Assembly (NCBI GenBank): GCA_001695595.3
Contig: MBPM02000063.1
Location: 372,001-436,000, forward strand
Source: Plasmopara viticola
Taxonomy: Eukaryota; Oomycota; Peronosporomycetes; Peronosporales; Peronosporaceae
Length of the DNA stretch: 64,000 bases
Reading direction: 5' to 3'
In this document: one piece after another, positions 47,791-57,848 of the stretch
Position numbering within the stretch: the stretch's first letter is position 1
How the letters are laid out: each line of letters begins with the position of its first letter
The notes under the pieces: generated by a model
The model's database searches: none
What the model saw: the letters and a program-made list of their open reading frames with translations, nothing else
Told to the model about the DNA's origin: nothing
Program-made: the position numbers and the translations under genes

Positions 47791-48594
47791 TTAACCAAAT
47801 ACTTCATCCATTGTGCCCGTCGAAACTAGGATAATCCACATGATGCCGACGCAGAGCGACACACAGGACGAGAAGATGCCAACGCGTATAAGTGATGAGT
47901 CTGAAAAGCGGCTCATGCGACCCGTGATTTCTCCGTAGAGCGCGGCAAAGCAACCCATAGTGAAGATAGAGGACACACAGAATGCGCTCAGATAAATGGA
48001 CGATTTGGTCCAATCATTAAGAAACACAGCCGGCAACACGCCCAGAATGCCACCCGTGCCTGCTAGGCCATGAATTGTGCCGTACGCAAAAGCCGTGACC
48101 TTTTGTGTGCGCGCATTCTTGATATCAGCTTTAATTCGGCTAAAGCAGCACGATCTCTTGTTTGGTTGCATGGACAATGGAGAATCTTGAGAAGGTGTTG
48201 ACTCTCTTGCCTCGTGGTAATGAAGTTGCAGCTTGTGACGCAGTAGCAAGTAGTGACGCAGGCTCCAGAGCCCGAGTGCTATCATAAGGAAGCCCACAAT
48301 GAAGTCGCAGTAACTTCCAAATGCTTCCACGTCTAGGCGCTGATCAAGCGCTACAAAGCACACAGTTACGACGATGAGTCCTGTCGAATGGCCACAACCC
48401 CAGCGCACGCCTAATTGGCATGAACGCCACGATGACCCGGCGCTTAAGACGATGAGCGCACTTAGATGATCGGGTCCAGTCAAAACGTGGATTAGGCCCA
48501 GCAACAATCCTATGGCCATAATACTCACTAGAGACGCGCTCTCTAAAGCGGTCACGGTGTCGGCACTCATACTGCTACACGGTGCGTAACTCAA
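47791..48594 (-). CDS. NicO/UreH-like membrane transporter
   Basis: A single-exon ORF of 267 residues with about six transmembrane segments. The first helices carry GLLLGLIHVLTGPDHLSALI and, on the second, RWGCGHSTGLIVV. The His and Asp of H...GPDH and the GHS..G motif are the metal-site signatures of the NicO and UreH-like families. A His/Ser-rich cytosolic loop (residues ~115-155) separates two halves, and the second half has GTIHGLAGTGGILGVLP, a repeat of the first motif. Family members move nickel or cobalt or support urease maturation; which one applies here is not shown. A second start eight codons downstream (MSADTVTALE) is possible. Confidence 0.8.
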   Translation of the reverse strand: MSYAPCSSMSADTVTALESASLVSIMAIGLLLGLIHVLTGPDHLSALIVLSAGSSWRSCQLGVRWGCGHSTGLIVVTVCFVALDQRLDVEAFGSYCDFIVGFLMIALGLWSLRHYLLLRHKLQLHYHEARESTPSQDSPLSMQPNKRSCCFSRIKADIKNARTQKVTAFAYGTIHGLAGTGGILGVLPAVFLNDWTKSSIYLSAFCVSSIFTMGCFAALYGEITGRMSRFSDSSLIRVGIFSSCVSLCVGIMWIILVSTGTMDEVFG

Positions 48595-50272
48595 AGTGTG
48601 ATGAGATCAATATTGACAGTTATCTTTAACGGATTGCGAGGCTTACAAATTATCATGGCTGTCTCGTCTTAGAAGCTCGTCCTGTGACTCTTCTCTTTTT
48701 AATGTGCAGGTAGTAAGATTTTAAGGTGAATTGTCAGTGCATATTTTAGTCATGAATTAGCGCACGCATCGCACCATCAAACAGAGAAGACACGCAACTA
48801 TTTGAGGATTTTCTACGACGACAGAGCAATGATTCTATTATTTAATAAGTTAGATTGATAAACTTTGGCATAAGGCTTTGTCGTGTCCGTCTCATTTTAG
48901 ATCTTGTGGAAAGAGTGGGAATATTGACGTCTTTAAAAAGTGATCAAATGAATGGCTGTGAGCAAAGGGCGGTTTGCGGCTGTAAAAAGCGACATGGAGT
49001 ATATTAAGCAACATGAGGTTATTTACCTCAAGAGCGCAGATACGAAACGTGCACATCCAACACGCCTAAAATGCTGTAAATTCTCGTATCTCTGCTTAAA
49101 TGTGAGAAGTGTGGTGGCCGACTTAAGCCCCAAGTTTAGACTAAGCTAAACGTGTGCGTCCAGCGAATATTGTAGCGCATGTTACCTTCCTGAAAAGATA
49201 AGATTATTCGAGCTGCCATCGTAGTCGTAGCTATCATCATCCATTCCTGCACTGCCGTAAGTGGGTGTGCTCTTGTGCCTCTCGTACACCTTCGGCTACG
49301 TATCCCGTTACGTAATGGTACTAGTTTGATTGGACAAACTCACGACAACTCAATGTCCTATTAAGTTTCAATACTATAAGTCTGCGTACTCTCACCTATT
49401 TACGAGCCTCTAATATTCACCCTTTGGCCCTTAGAGTAAATGATTGCTAACTTGACGAAAAACAACCTCTGTACAGTGGTCGTAACACGCGGCAGCTACG
49501 TCGTTCCAATTGGCGATCCACGTTTGTGCTTAAAGCACAAACCTCAATATTCGCTGTTGGCGAAGCTTTTGCATAGCTAGCGCAAGTAAACTGTCGCTAT
49601 AAAGCAAGCTGCGACACGAAAGACAATCAAAATTTATGTTCGCGTTGACCAGAACGAGCATTTTAGCTGCAAGACGAATGGTTTGCCTCATAATCAAGAA
49701 GTATATGGCGCATTCCCTTACCACAAACCAGAGTTAAATGTTATGTTGCAGGTACGTCGCGCATTCGATAAGGTAGCTGTGAAATGCATGAAAATGCCAT
49801 CCCAAGATGCAGAATATTTTTTGAGTAATGTCCACATATCAATGCGCATAATCTGCTAACAGGCATGTCTTCCTTTTACTGGTCTCGCACCTTCTTCACG
49901 AGCTTTCGTACGATGTAAGCTCGGGCCAAATATTGGTGCAAATTATAATGAAACAGTATGCGCGCTAAAGTAACAATTAAAGCTTTGCAAAAAGCTTTTT
50001 ACTTCTTTGCGAACTAACGACTGACATAAACTAACTGCCAACCACGGATCAAGCAATCAATAGCGAGTTTTAGTGCAAGACAATCTTGACTCATCTGTTT
50101 AATTACCACCGATCTTCCCCGACTTTTTGCGCCAATACCACATTAAAACATGCCCAGCGTCGACAGGGAGTTGCTATTCATACTATAAAGGATACTTTAT
50201 AAGATTTTAAACTTTTTCCAAGTGCTTTCTACGATACTCACATCTCCAAAAGTAGCAAATGAAAGTGCTGTA
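48595..50272. other. Spacer without a recognisable gene
   Basis: Only short open frames occur; the longest on the + strand (48,952-49,149) has no domain. The first ~300 bp presumably hold the promoter of the transporter gene. No RNA gene or clear transposon is seen. Confidence 0.5.
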
Positions 50273-51369
50273 CTAATACCGCTCAAAGACAGAAGGTTGT
50301 GGGGGCCACACGCAGGAAGACTCGACACCTAGCTTCCGTGCTATGGTTGAATCTTCAGACTTGAATTCTTGATCATCGACTTGACTTTTCACGTTATCCC
50401 CCCATCGATTATAATGTACACTCAACTCCTGTATCAATTTGTGCTGCTCATTTACTGTTGCTTGAACACCGTGCATCTGGTCTTCTAAGCGACCTAGACG
50501 AATCTCCACACTCGATACTTTGTCCATGAGAGACTTTGACATGTCATTTACTTGGCAAGTAAGATCAGTCAGTGCTGTCGCCAATTTGTCGGCAAATCCA
50601 GCGCAACTGCACACCATCCGATCAGAAGGTGCTATTCTCTTATCATTTGCGTCTTGACTCGCACTCTCACTAGCTGATTGCACAGTGATCTGGAGCACCA
50701 ATTAAGATTAATCACTTCTACATACTCTTACTACTGCTCTTCACGTACATTCTCAAGTTTTTCTATAACAACAGGCATTGCTGTCGCCTTAAAACCCTGT
50801 TCGACTTGATCAATCTTTACCGGCTGTCGTCGAACTTTTGGAACTCGTGACTGTTGCAGCTTTAAATGCTGCAGGATCCTACTAGCCGGATTGGTCATTG
50901 AAGCGGGTGGCGCATGGTTCTCCACCCTAGCCTTTGTCTCATATTTTTTGCTAGTCTTTTGGGGCTGGAACCACACAGTCTTTTCTCTGCGTTTCTGCTT
51001 CTGCAGCTCTTGGTGTTTCTTCGCCACTGCTGTCGCCGCGTCTGCTACAATCGCGAGTTTTCGAGCCACAAACTGCTGAGACAAAAATTGAGTCGCGCTT
51101 AGCGTTGGAAAATACTGAAATTCGTCGCGTAACAAGCGGAAAGCGCTCTTCACGAAGCGCGCGTCTGTTTTGCCGTACAAGTCATAGCCTCGCTCCAACA
51201 GGAACTGAGCTACTAAACGTGATGAGTCCAGCAGCACAAAGTGCAACATCCTTAGTAGATCTGACACGACTCCGTCTTCAAGGCGCAAGTTACTTAGCTG
51301 TGGGTACTGGGCACTACGCAACAACTTTCGCAAGCGCTCGGCGGCATTGCGGATATCCTCCTCACCCAT
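50273..51369 (-). CDS. CEP44: CEP44-like centrosomal protein, two exons
   Basis: Exon 1 is 51369-50749 and exon 2 50689-50273; the 59-bp intron runs from GTACGT to GCTCCAG. The protein is 345 residues. Residues 1-125 match the CEP44 N-terminal domain: ERLRKLLRSAQYPQLSNLRL, DLLRMLHFVLLDSS, LERGYDLYGKTDARFVKSAF RLLRDEF, then FLSQQFVARKLAIVADAATA and VAKKHQEL. Exon 2 provides a coiled coil (SLMDKVSSVEIRLGRLEDQM). In animals CEP44 acts at the centriole, in centriole-to-centrosome conversion; oomycetes have centrioles and flagellate zoospores, so a matching role is plausible. The start codon lies only ~77 bp from the inserted transposon, so its promoter has probably been altered or replaced. Confidence 0.85.
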
Positions 51370-51460
51370 AATTTCGGTTTGTAAAAGATAGGACCGGTTT
51401 TACCGTTAAAGTTAAGAGATCAATACCGGTAATGTATTAGAAGAGCCCATTTCATTATCT

Positions 51461-51784
51461 TGTATTGTATTGTATTACGTTATCGCGTTGCCAAGTTATG
51501 CACGTGCTAGGCTCTATGGCTAGTCCACGGCATAGAGTGGTGTCCGCATACGTCGAGTCTCGTTCGGCGGGCAGTGCAGCCAGCACCGAGGCCGTGAGGG
51601 TCTTCCATTATTTTGTGTACTTCTGACTTGGTAAGAGCCCAGGTGGCGCCCTGGTGCTGGAGACCGTCGCGTCGAGGGTGAGACTCGTTAGAGACCTGCA
51701 GATGCCCGAGAGCACCTGCCCGAAGCGCGCGAGCATTTACCCCCGCGCTTGGAAGGAGGGCGTCACCCCAACCTTTTCCGAAAA
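51461..51784 (-). mobile_element. SINE-like element, copy 2, nested in the left inverted repeat
   Basis: A 324-bp segment flanked by a perfect 13-bp direct repeat CATTTCATTATCT (51,448-51,460 and 51,785-51,797). Removing the element and one repeat restores a left terminal sequence that matches the right terminal repeat of the host transposon, so it inserted after the transposon. On the minus strand the tail is ATACAATACAA. It is about 94% identical by eye to 19,036-19,363 and lies in the same orientation. Confidence 0.85.
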
Positions 51785-51952
51785 CATTTCATTATCTATC
51801 CCCCATTTTTGTGATTGGCTAATCAAATAAACTACTGATTGGCTAAAATCCGGGCTTAGTATTTCAAATGCTCGTGACGCCACTTTCTGTTAACTTCACA
51901 ATCCACAGAACGCTACATTCCCATTTTTGCTGATGCCGGATAGGATTCAGTA

Positions 51953-52288
51953 AGAGAAAAGTATGAGGAACGGCTTACCGAGGCTTCACAGAAGCTGCTT
52001 GATCATGAAGAGGACCAGCAGCGATACCCAGTATCTTCGTGTGATGTGGAAAATGAGCTGAGAAAACTTCAGACGGAGCTCGCTAGTTCTGAAGCCACGC
52101 TGCTCTCGAATGCGAAAGAGTTTGACCGAAAACTTGCGAAAGCTGTACAAGTGAGTGCGCAACATGAGAAAATGGCTCGGGTCTTGACAAGTGAAACCGA
52201 GAATTTTCAACACGAACTTTATGAAGCCCGACAAGCTGCGAAACTTACGACTGAAGAGCTTAGTCAGTGTCAATCAATCGTAAACTAG
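51953..52288 (+). pseudogene. Coiled-coil gene fragment captured in the transposon
   Basis: An open frame of ~110 codons reads EKYEERLTEASQKLLDHEED, then ENELRKLQTELASSEATLLS and HEKMARVLTSETENFQHELY, a strong heptad coiled coil. It has no convincing start (a TAG lies just upstream) and stops 43 bp before the tubulin ATG. It points the same way as the tubulin copy. It is not similar to the coiled-coil genes at 4,911-6,652 or 29,571-30,800, so its source is outside the window. Confidence 0.6.
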
Positions 52289-52331
52289 AAATCGCAAGAG
52301 CATTCAATGGCTCAGCATCCAGTGCATTACC

Positions 52332-53625
52332 ATGCGTGGAATCCTGTCCAAATATCTCGGTCAACGCGGCATCCAAGTCGGCAACGCGTGCTGAGAGCTC
52401 TACTGTCTCGAGCACGGCATTTAACCTGATGGTCGAATTCCAAGCGACTCAATTGCCATGGGCGACGACTCAATTTCCACCTTTTTTCTCTGGAACAGGC
52501 TCTGGCAAGCACGTACCATGTGCTGTGTTCGTGGGTTGAGAACCCACAGTCTGTGACGAAGTCCGAATGGGTGCTTATCGTCAATTGTACCACCCGCAAC
52601 AGATCATTTGTGGCAAAGAAGATGCTGCGAATAACTACGCACTTGGTCACTATACGATCGGTAAGGAAGTCGTCGACCAAGTGCCGGATCGGATTTGTAA
52701 ACTTGCGGATGCTTATACTAGTGGGTGGTGGTACGGGTTCGGGCTTTGGATCTCTCATTCTCGAGCGTCTATCAGTCGACTATGGACGGAAAAGTAAGCT
52801 GGGGTGCACTATCTATTTCTCTCCTCTACTATCTGTAGCCATTGTAGAGCCCTACAATTCGGTCTCTTCAACACATGCTCTTTTAAAACACACAGACATT
52901 GCCGTGATGCTCGACAATGAAGCCACTTACGACATTTGCCGTCGGTCTCTAGACATTGAGCGGCCGACGTACTCGAATCTCAACCGTCTGATTACACAAG
53001 TGATTTCGTCACTCACGACTTCTCTCCATTTCGATGGATTGCTTTATGTCGATATTACTGAATTTGAGACGAAAATAGTGCCGTATCCACGCATTCACTT
53101 TATGCTAAGCTCGTACGCCCCTGTAATCTCAGCTGATAAAGCCTACAACGAGCGACTGAAATCACAAATAGTGCTTTTGAATTGACGTCGATGATGGCTG
53201 AATGTGAACTACGACATTTTAAATATATGGCTACATGCCTCATGTACCGGGGTGATGTTGTACCGAAAGGCGTGAACGCTGCAGTGGCTGCAATCAAGAC
53301 GAAACGCACGATTCAAATTTGTAGATTGGTGCCCAACAGGCTTTCAGTGCGGTAATTACCAATTACCGTCTGTTGTGCCTGGTGATACAACGAACTGTAG
53401 CTATGATTTCGAACACGAGTGCCATTGCTGAAGTGTTTTCTCGCATTGATCACAAGTTTGATCTTATGTATGCGAGATGCACGTTTGTCCACTGGTACGT
53501 GGGCGAGAAGGAGAGTTTCAAAGGCACGGGAAGATCTTGCTGCGCTAGAAAAAGACTACGAAGAAGTCACGGCGGTGACTGCTGAAGGCGAAGGCGAAGG
53601 CGAAGAGACTGAGGATCAATATTGA
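52332..53625 (+). pseudogene. Alpha-tubulin pseudogene, nearly full length
   Basis: The translation follows alpha-tubulin from its start to its acidic tail. Recognisable blocks are [149 protein letters not shown] and [14 protein letters not shown]. It is broken by stops (at a Trp codon after NAC, at the Gln of HGIQPDG, and before EPTV), by at least five frameshifts, and by a loss of ~14 codons before the GGGTGSG nucleotide loop. No introns are visible; since many oomycete tubulin genes have few or none, this does not prove retrocopying. It lies inside the inverted-repeat element. Confidence 0.92.
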
Positions 53626-53866
53626 ATGTAGCTATTCTTTAGGAACTCCTTTTTTTTACTAGTTTTTAGAACATTAATAATGGATTAAATAATAAAGTGG
53701 CGTCACGAACATTTGAAGACTAAGCCCGAGTTTAAGCCAATCAGTAGTTTATTTAATTAGCCAATCACAAAAATGGGGGATGGATGATGAAATGGGGGGA
53801 TGGATAATGAAATGAGGGGATGGATAACGCAACTCTATAAAGAAACAAATCTTTGGTCTATAGGCT

Positions 53867-55326
53867 TTATCCAAATTTAGTTACCCCACGATCGGTCGAG
53901 ACCCGACGGCGAAGGTGTAGCGAGTTGTACATAAACGAGTCCACAAAACCAGCGATCTGACAGCATGAAGATGATAAGAAAGATTTGAGGAACTATTTGC
54001 TTGCAAAATCACGAGACGCACCGAAATTACACCGCCGATTATGGCGCAAACTTTAGTCAAAAAGTGGGTTAGCGGAACCCGATCATTTTCAATTTTTACC
54101 ATAAATGGAGAAATTTCAAACACGAAGAAAGTTCCTGCAGCAATCAATCAGCAACGTGTATCATGTGGAGACTATTGACTAATACATAGACGTACCTGGA
54201 AGCGATGTCATCTGACCAAACGAGTTCATATAATTACTCTGCTGGGTCACGGAGAACTGCAACAGCGAGGATGAGTGATTGACTTATAGTGTGACGCAAT
54301 TGAGTATACGCATTACCTGGTACGAATGAAAAGCATTTTCATTAATTTTGTCGCTGTAGATAGTTGGCACGATCTTGATATAGTACTGAAACACGCCACC
54401 AGCTTCATGACAACAAATACGAGCAGACATCCACTTAGACACCAGATCATTAAGCTCTTCATATGAATCTCACGTTGTTCTGCGATCTTCTGGACGCCGT
54501 CAAGTGGTCCAGTGACGCCAGGTACGGGCTCACCAAACGACAAAGTGTGGACAATGTGGCTTGAATTGTACGAGTGCTCCTGTCCAGGTCGAAATTGGTG
54601 CACAAGTCGTCCCTGCCGGTGAAATGTGCGTCCAAGTGCAACGTGAAAGTTGCCTGCCACGCGATTTACAAACATTTTGCCAGTAAAACGGCAACCTTCG
54701 CCGTCCTGCGCACGCTTCTCAGATTCGATACTTTCGCGCACACACTGTTCCTTACTTTCAGCCTCTTCAAGCGAAAGGTCACTGTTTATGTAAGCCTCCT
54801 TCACTTCGTCGCAGGTATTGCAGCACTTTTTGCCCGCGGGGTGCTTCGCTTCATAGCAACTGCCACAATAATCAGCGGGCAACTCCGTCTGAGTACTGTC
54901 ATCAGTATTCGTACCAATGGGAATACCACTGGCATCCAGCCGCGTCTTGACAATCGTCTGGTGCATATTCACCTGCAGCTCACCGGCAACATCCATGGCG
55001 TTGATGTGCGCGTCATGGCAATTAATTGCCAGATAACTCACGTCCAAGTTCACTTGAAGCTTTTCACCCAAAGACGAGTCTACGACCATATGTTCGTGAG
55101 TGTAGACACGCCAGTAGGCGCTGAGTTCCGACAAAAAGAGAGCGACCATGATTATACCAGCTACGATGGACACTGTGGCACCGAACTCCGTCTGTACTTT
55201 GAACTCGCGATGCATCTTAGGATACACATCCACTTTTTTCAAGACACGTCGCGCTGAGCGGGTGACAGCATTCTCGTTTGCGGTGTTGCCGTCGTCGACG
55301 TCACTCTTGACAGCACGCTGCCGCAT
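53867..55326 (-). CDS. ERGIC3: ERGIC3/Erv46-like cargo receptor, five exons
   Basis: Exons are 55326-54474, 54402-54317, 54256-54196, 54134-54022 and 53956-53867 (introns 71, 60, 61 and 65 bp), giving 400 residues. Exon 1 has the N-terminal KKVDVYPKMHREFKVQTEFG, a first transmembrane helix (ATVSIVAGIIMVALFLSELS), the cysteine-rich lumenal part CGSCYEAKHPAGKKCCNTCD and CRFTGKMFVNRVAGNFHVAL. Exons 2-5 add GGVFQYYIKIVPT, HSYQFSVTQQSNYMNSFGQM, GTFFVFEISPFMVKIE, a second membrane helix (FLTKVCAIIGGVISIAGFVD) and a short tail. The joins restore family-conserved text at each border. Erv46 cycles between ER and Golgi as a cargo receptor with Erv41. The transposon lies just beyond its stop. Confidence 0.9.
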
Positions 55327-55643
55327 TGTTTTGTTATCCGTTGCGTTAGTAAACTGTCGTTCAAATAGTCGGTTAGGTCCTTAAGCTCACTTATCATACA
55401 AGCTACGACACGAAAGCCGCGTGGACTTGATGGCTAAAGTCACTTTACTCGACATTATCGTCACAATATATGCTTAGTATACATAAACAAATTGGTGTGT
55501 AGTACACACTGATATAGTTCTGGAAGCTGCACAAGAGATGAAGCTCCTCAATTGCCAAGCGGACGCCAAGCTAAGAAAGACCTTGGGAAGAAAAAATCAA
55601 CTTTGCCGTTCATAAATCTGGCACCGTATTTTATAATTACGAT
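55327..55643. promoter_or_regulatory. Divergent promoter region, ERGIC3 and TFIIS-like gene
   Basis: A 317-bp space separates the two start codons, which point away from each other, so both promoters must lie here. I can name no specific element with confidence. Its role is inferred from position. Confidence 0.4.
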
Positions 55644-56568
55644 ATGAAAGTGCCGGGTTGGCGAGGAGACGACAACGATGACGTGTGGGCACTAGAGCTC
55701 GAAGAGGAGCTGGATTTAGCTGGTACGTTGGTAGTCAATATTGAACTCTAGTCTTTTGAGGAGACTTTATGTGAGTGATGCTAGGTGATCTTAATTCTGT
55801 GAATGAAGCAGACCAACGCGTGATCGAATTGGAGCGGAAATTAACAGTTGCGAGTGAGAAATTTGGGGACGAGGTAGTTATAGAGAAGCCGTCAGTGGTT
55901 ACGGCTTTGCCGCATGAGGTACTCACTGTCATTATCAGCTTCGTGCAAGTTGGACGCGTGTGTAAATCTTGGAGTCTTGCTAGCATTGCAGTCGCCCGTC
56001 GTCGCTTCTCATCCAGACTCACCGACATTTTGCGGCCTTTGAATTCGAACGCTGTGGCGGTGGCCGTTGACGTAGAAGCCGAACTTCATAATGCTTACGG
56101 GCAAAGGTATGTGATCTACATTTTCTGCTGGAAGATAATCGATCAACCGAAATAAAATTTTGACTATCAATCACAATTAACAACTTTGGCAATTACAGTT
56201 ATTCGCTGACGAAAGCGTATGCACACAAGGCAAGAACGCTGCTTTTCAACTTAAAGGATTCGCGAAATGTTGACCTTCGCAATCGATTGCTGTCCGGCGA
56301 GTTGCTTTCGCACAATCTCGTGCGCATGAGCGGGCCTGACATGGCCAACCCTCAGCTTGCTCGTCAGCGCAAGGAGTGGATTCGAAAGCGCACTCATGAA
56401 GTCATGCGCGACGGTCGAGAGGCGGAAGGCTTTGAGTCAGACCTGTTTGAATGCCGCAATTGTGGAAGTTCCCGTACACGCTACCGTCAGTGGCGTCGTA
56501 AAGCTGTAGTGGACCGAACGCGAATAATTGTGATTTGCCTAAGGTGTCCGTACCGATGGGAGTTGTAG
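55644..56568 (+). CDS. F-box-like plus TFIIS-like (central domain and zinc ribbon) protein, three exons
   Basis: Exons are 55644-55722, 55785-56106 and 56199-56568 (introns 62 and 92 bp), giving 256 residues. Residues ~62-90 read TALPHEVLTVIISFVQVGRV then CKSWSLAS, like the two ends of an F-box with its middle shortened. Exon 3 begins a TFIIS central-domain segment (YSLTKAYAHKARTLLFNLKD then NVDLRNRLLSGE, MSGPDMANPQLARQRKEW). The C terminus is a zinc ribbon, FECRNCGSSRTRYRQWRRKA then IVICLRCPYRWEL, with four cysteines. TFIIS stimulates RNA cleavage by polymerase II through an Asp-Glu pair in the ribbon hairpin; here that place reads VVDRTR, so cleavage activity is doubtful. The N-terminal combination is unusual. 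Confidence 0.75.
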
Positions 56569-56661
56569 AGGCAAGTTGTAAATTAAACAAAGAGATGTGG
56601 TAGTACTATTGACTCGCTAACTTTGATGAATAGGAAGGAGCAATAATGCTAAATAGTTGCG

Positions 56662-56681
56662 ATATATATATATATATATAT
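56662..56681. repeat. (AT)n microsatellite
   Basis: Ten AT units between the TFIIS-like gene and the methyltransferase gene, about 50 bp upstream of the latter's start codon. Confidence 0.9.
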
Positions 56682-56729
56682 TTAATGCGAGGTACCATAT
56701 TGTAAATCCTAGTGCAGTTTTTCATCAAG

Positions 56730-57665
56730 ATGAGTAGCTCTTCTCAGGAAGAGTATGAGGACTATTTTAGCACGGATTTGTTCGTAAATCGCAAGTGAGT
56801 TCCTTGACTTCATGTCGATCAGTGTGCAGCTTAAAACCTCTTTTTCCTCTAGCTACGAGTCTCAGGAATTCGACTTTGGTGTAATAAAGCAGAAGCTATT
56901 GTGCTCTCACGCCGCATCAACTGATCACGACCTTACGGGTCAAGTCGTGTGGCCAGTCTCTGCCTTTTTGTCCTGTTACCTTGTTGCTCATCGTGATGAG
57001 ATTACTGGTAAAAATATTGTGGAGTTGGGCTCAGGTGCAGGACTAAGTGGTCTCGTCGCCTCTCAGTTCGCGTGCGTCTTGTTTTGCCTCTTGACCAGTA
57101 ATTTTCTTCATGCCTTCACTAAGCACTATGTATTAAGGCCATGTGTAGATCCCGCACTGCTTTAACGGATGGCAACGAAATTGTTTTAGAGCTGCTGGAA
57201 AAGAATGTACAGACCAACGCTGACCCAAGCAAAGTACAAGCGCTGCAATTGCTCTGGGGCGACCACGCAAGTGTTACGGCCTTTGAGCATTCATTTCCAT
57301 ATCCTGTGGACATCCTCATCGGTGCTGACGTTGTGTGTTGGCCCCTTCTCGTGAAACCCCTTCTACAGACTGTTAAACATTTGCTATTGCGATCGCGCAA
57401 TCCATTAAAGACCAAATTTTATTGCGGCTTCGTATGTCGCGCACAGTCAACGGAGAGTTTATTTTTTAAAGAAGCGATTGCGTTTGGCTTTTGCTTTGAA
57501 CGTATTCCAAGTGATACATTTCTACCCACCCCACAACCTGCGGCTGTGACTTCGAATCAAAAGCTGCAGCTGATCGTGTTTACGCTTGACGCACGAGCTC
57601 CCAACTGGAATGAATCGGTTACATTCGCCGGCGCGGAGTTAACGAACCTTCAAACCGCGTGTTAA
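56730..57665 (+). CDS. Family 16 (METTL21/FAM86-type) methyltransferase, three exons
   Basis: Exons are 56730-56794, 56853-57071 and 57149-57665 (introns 58 and 77 bp), giving 266 residues. Exon 2 carries the family's entry block GQVVWPVSAFLSCYLVAHRD followed by motif I, NIVELGSGAGLSGLVAS, which binds S-adenosylmethionine. Exon 3 begins SRTALTDGNEIVLELLEKNV (acidic post-I region), then VDILIGADVVCWPLLVKPLL, the post-motif II sequence of family 16 lysine methyltransferases. Members methylate single lysines on proteins such as chaperones and elongation factors; the substrate here is unknown. The first exon is short and acidic. The gene converges on the KIX-LRR gene. Confidence 0.85.
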
Positions 57666-57848
57666 CGATACTAGATTTATTACATACAAATCGAGACTGT
57701 GTCAAAACATAAGCTTCAAACATAAATAATGGGGTATTGCCTCTGTGTTATATAGGGCAACAAGCAGCACAACATCTAATCATATAGCTGGCTTCTGCTT
57801 TCTTCATGCGTGCTCCTATCAGCTAAAATGTCCACGCGTTGGCCTTCG

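Larger units (their letters stand above)
51446..53830. mobile_element. Composite inverted-repeat (Pack-type) transposon carrying host gene pieces
   Basis: The ends are inverted repeats of about 100 bp. The left repeat (51,446-51,460, interrupted by a SINE, then 51,785-51,886) contains ATCCCCCATTTTTGTGATTG, AAATAAACTACTGATTGGCT and TCGTGACGCCACTTT. The right repeat (53,694-53,829) has the same boxes in reverse complement at about 90% identity. The right repeat also has extra ~20-bp tandem units (ATGAAATGGGGGGATGGATA type). Between them lie a coiled-coil gene fragment and a broken alpha-tubulin gene. No transposase is inside, so it is non-autonomous. It fills the whole space between CEP44 and ERGIC3, ending about 38 bp from the ERGIC3 stop codon. 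Exact outer ends and an outer target duplication could not be fixed. Confidence 0.75.

Noticed and set aside
54574..55257. A 227-residue + ORF opposite ERGIC3
   Set aside because: It is the antisense shadow of exon 1 of the ERGIC3 gene, whose protein is clearly conserved.
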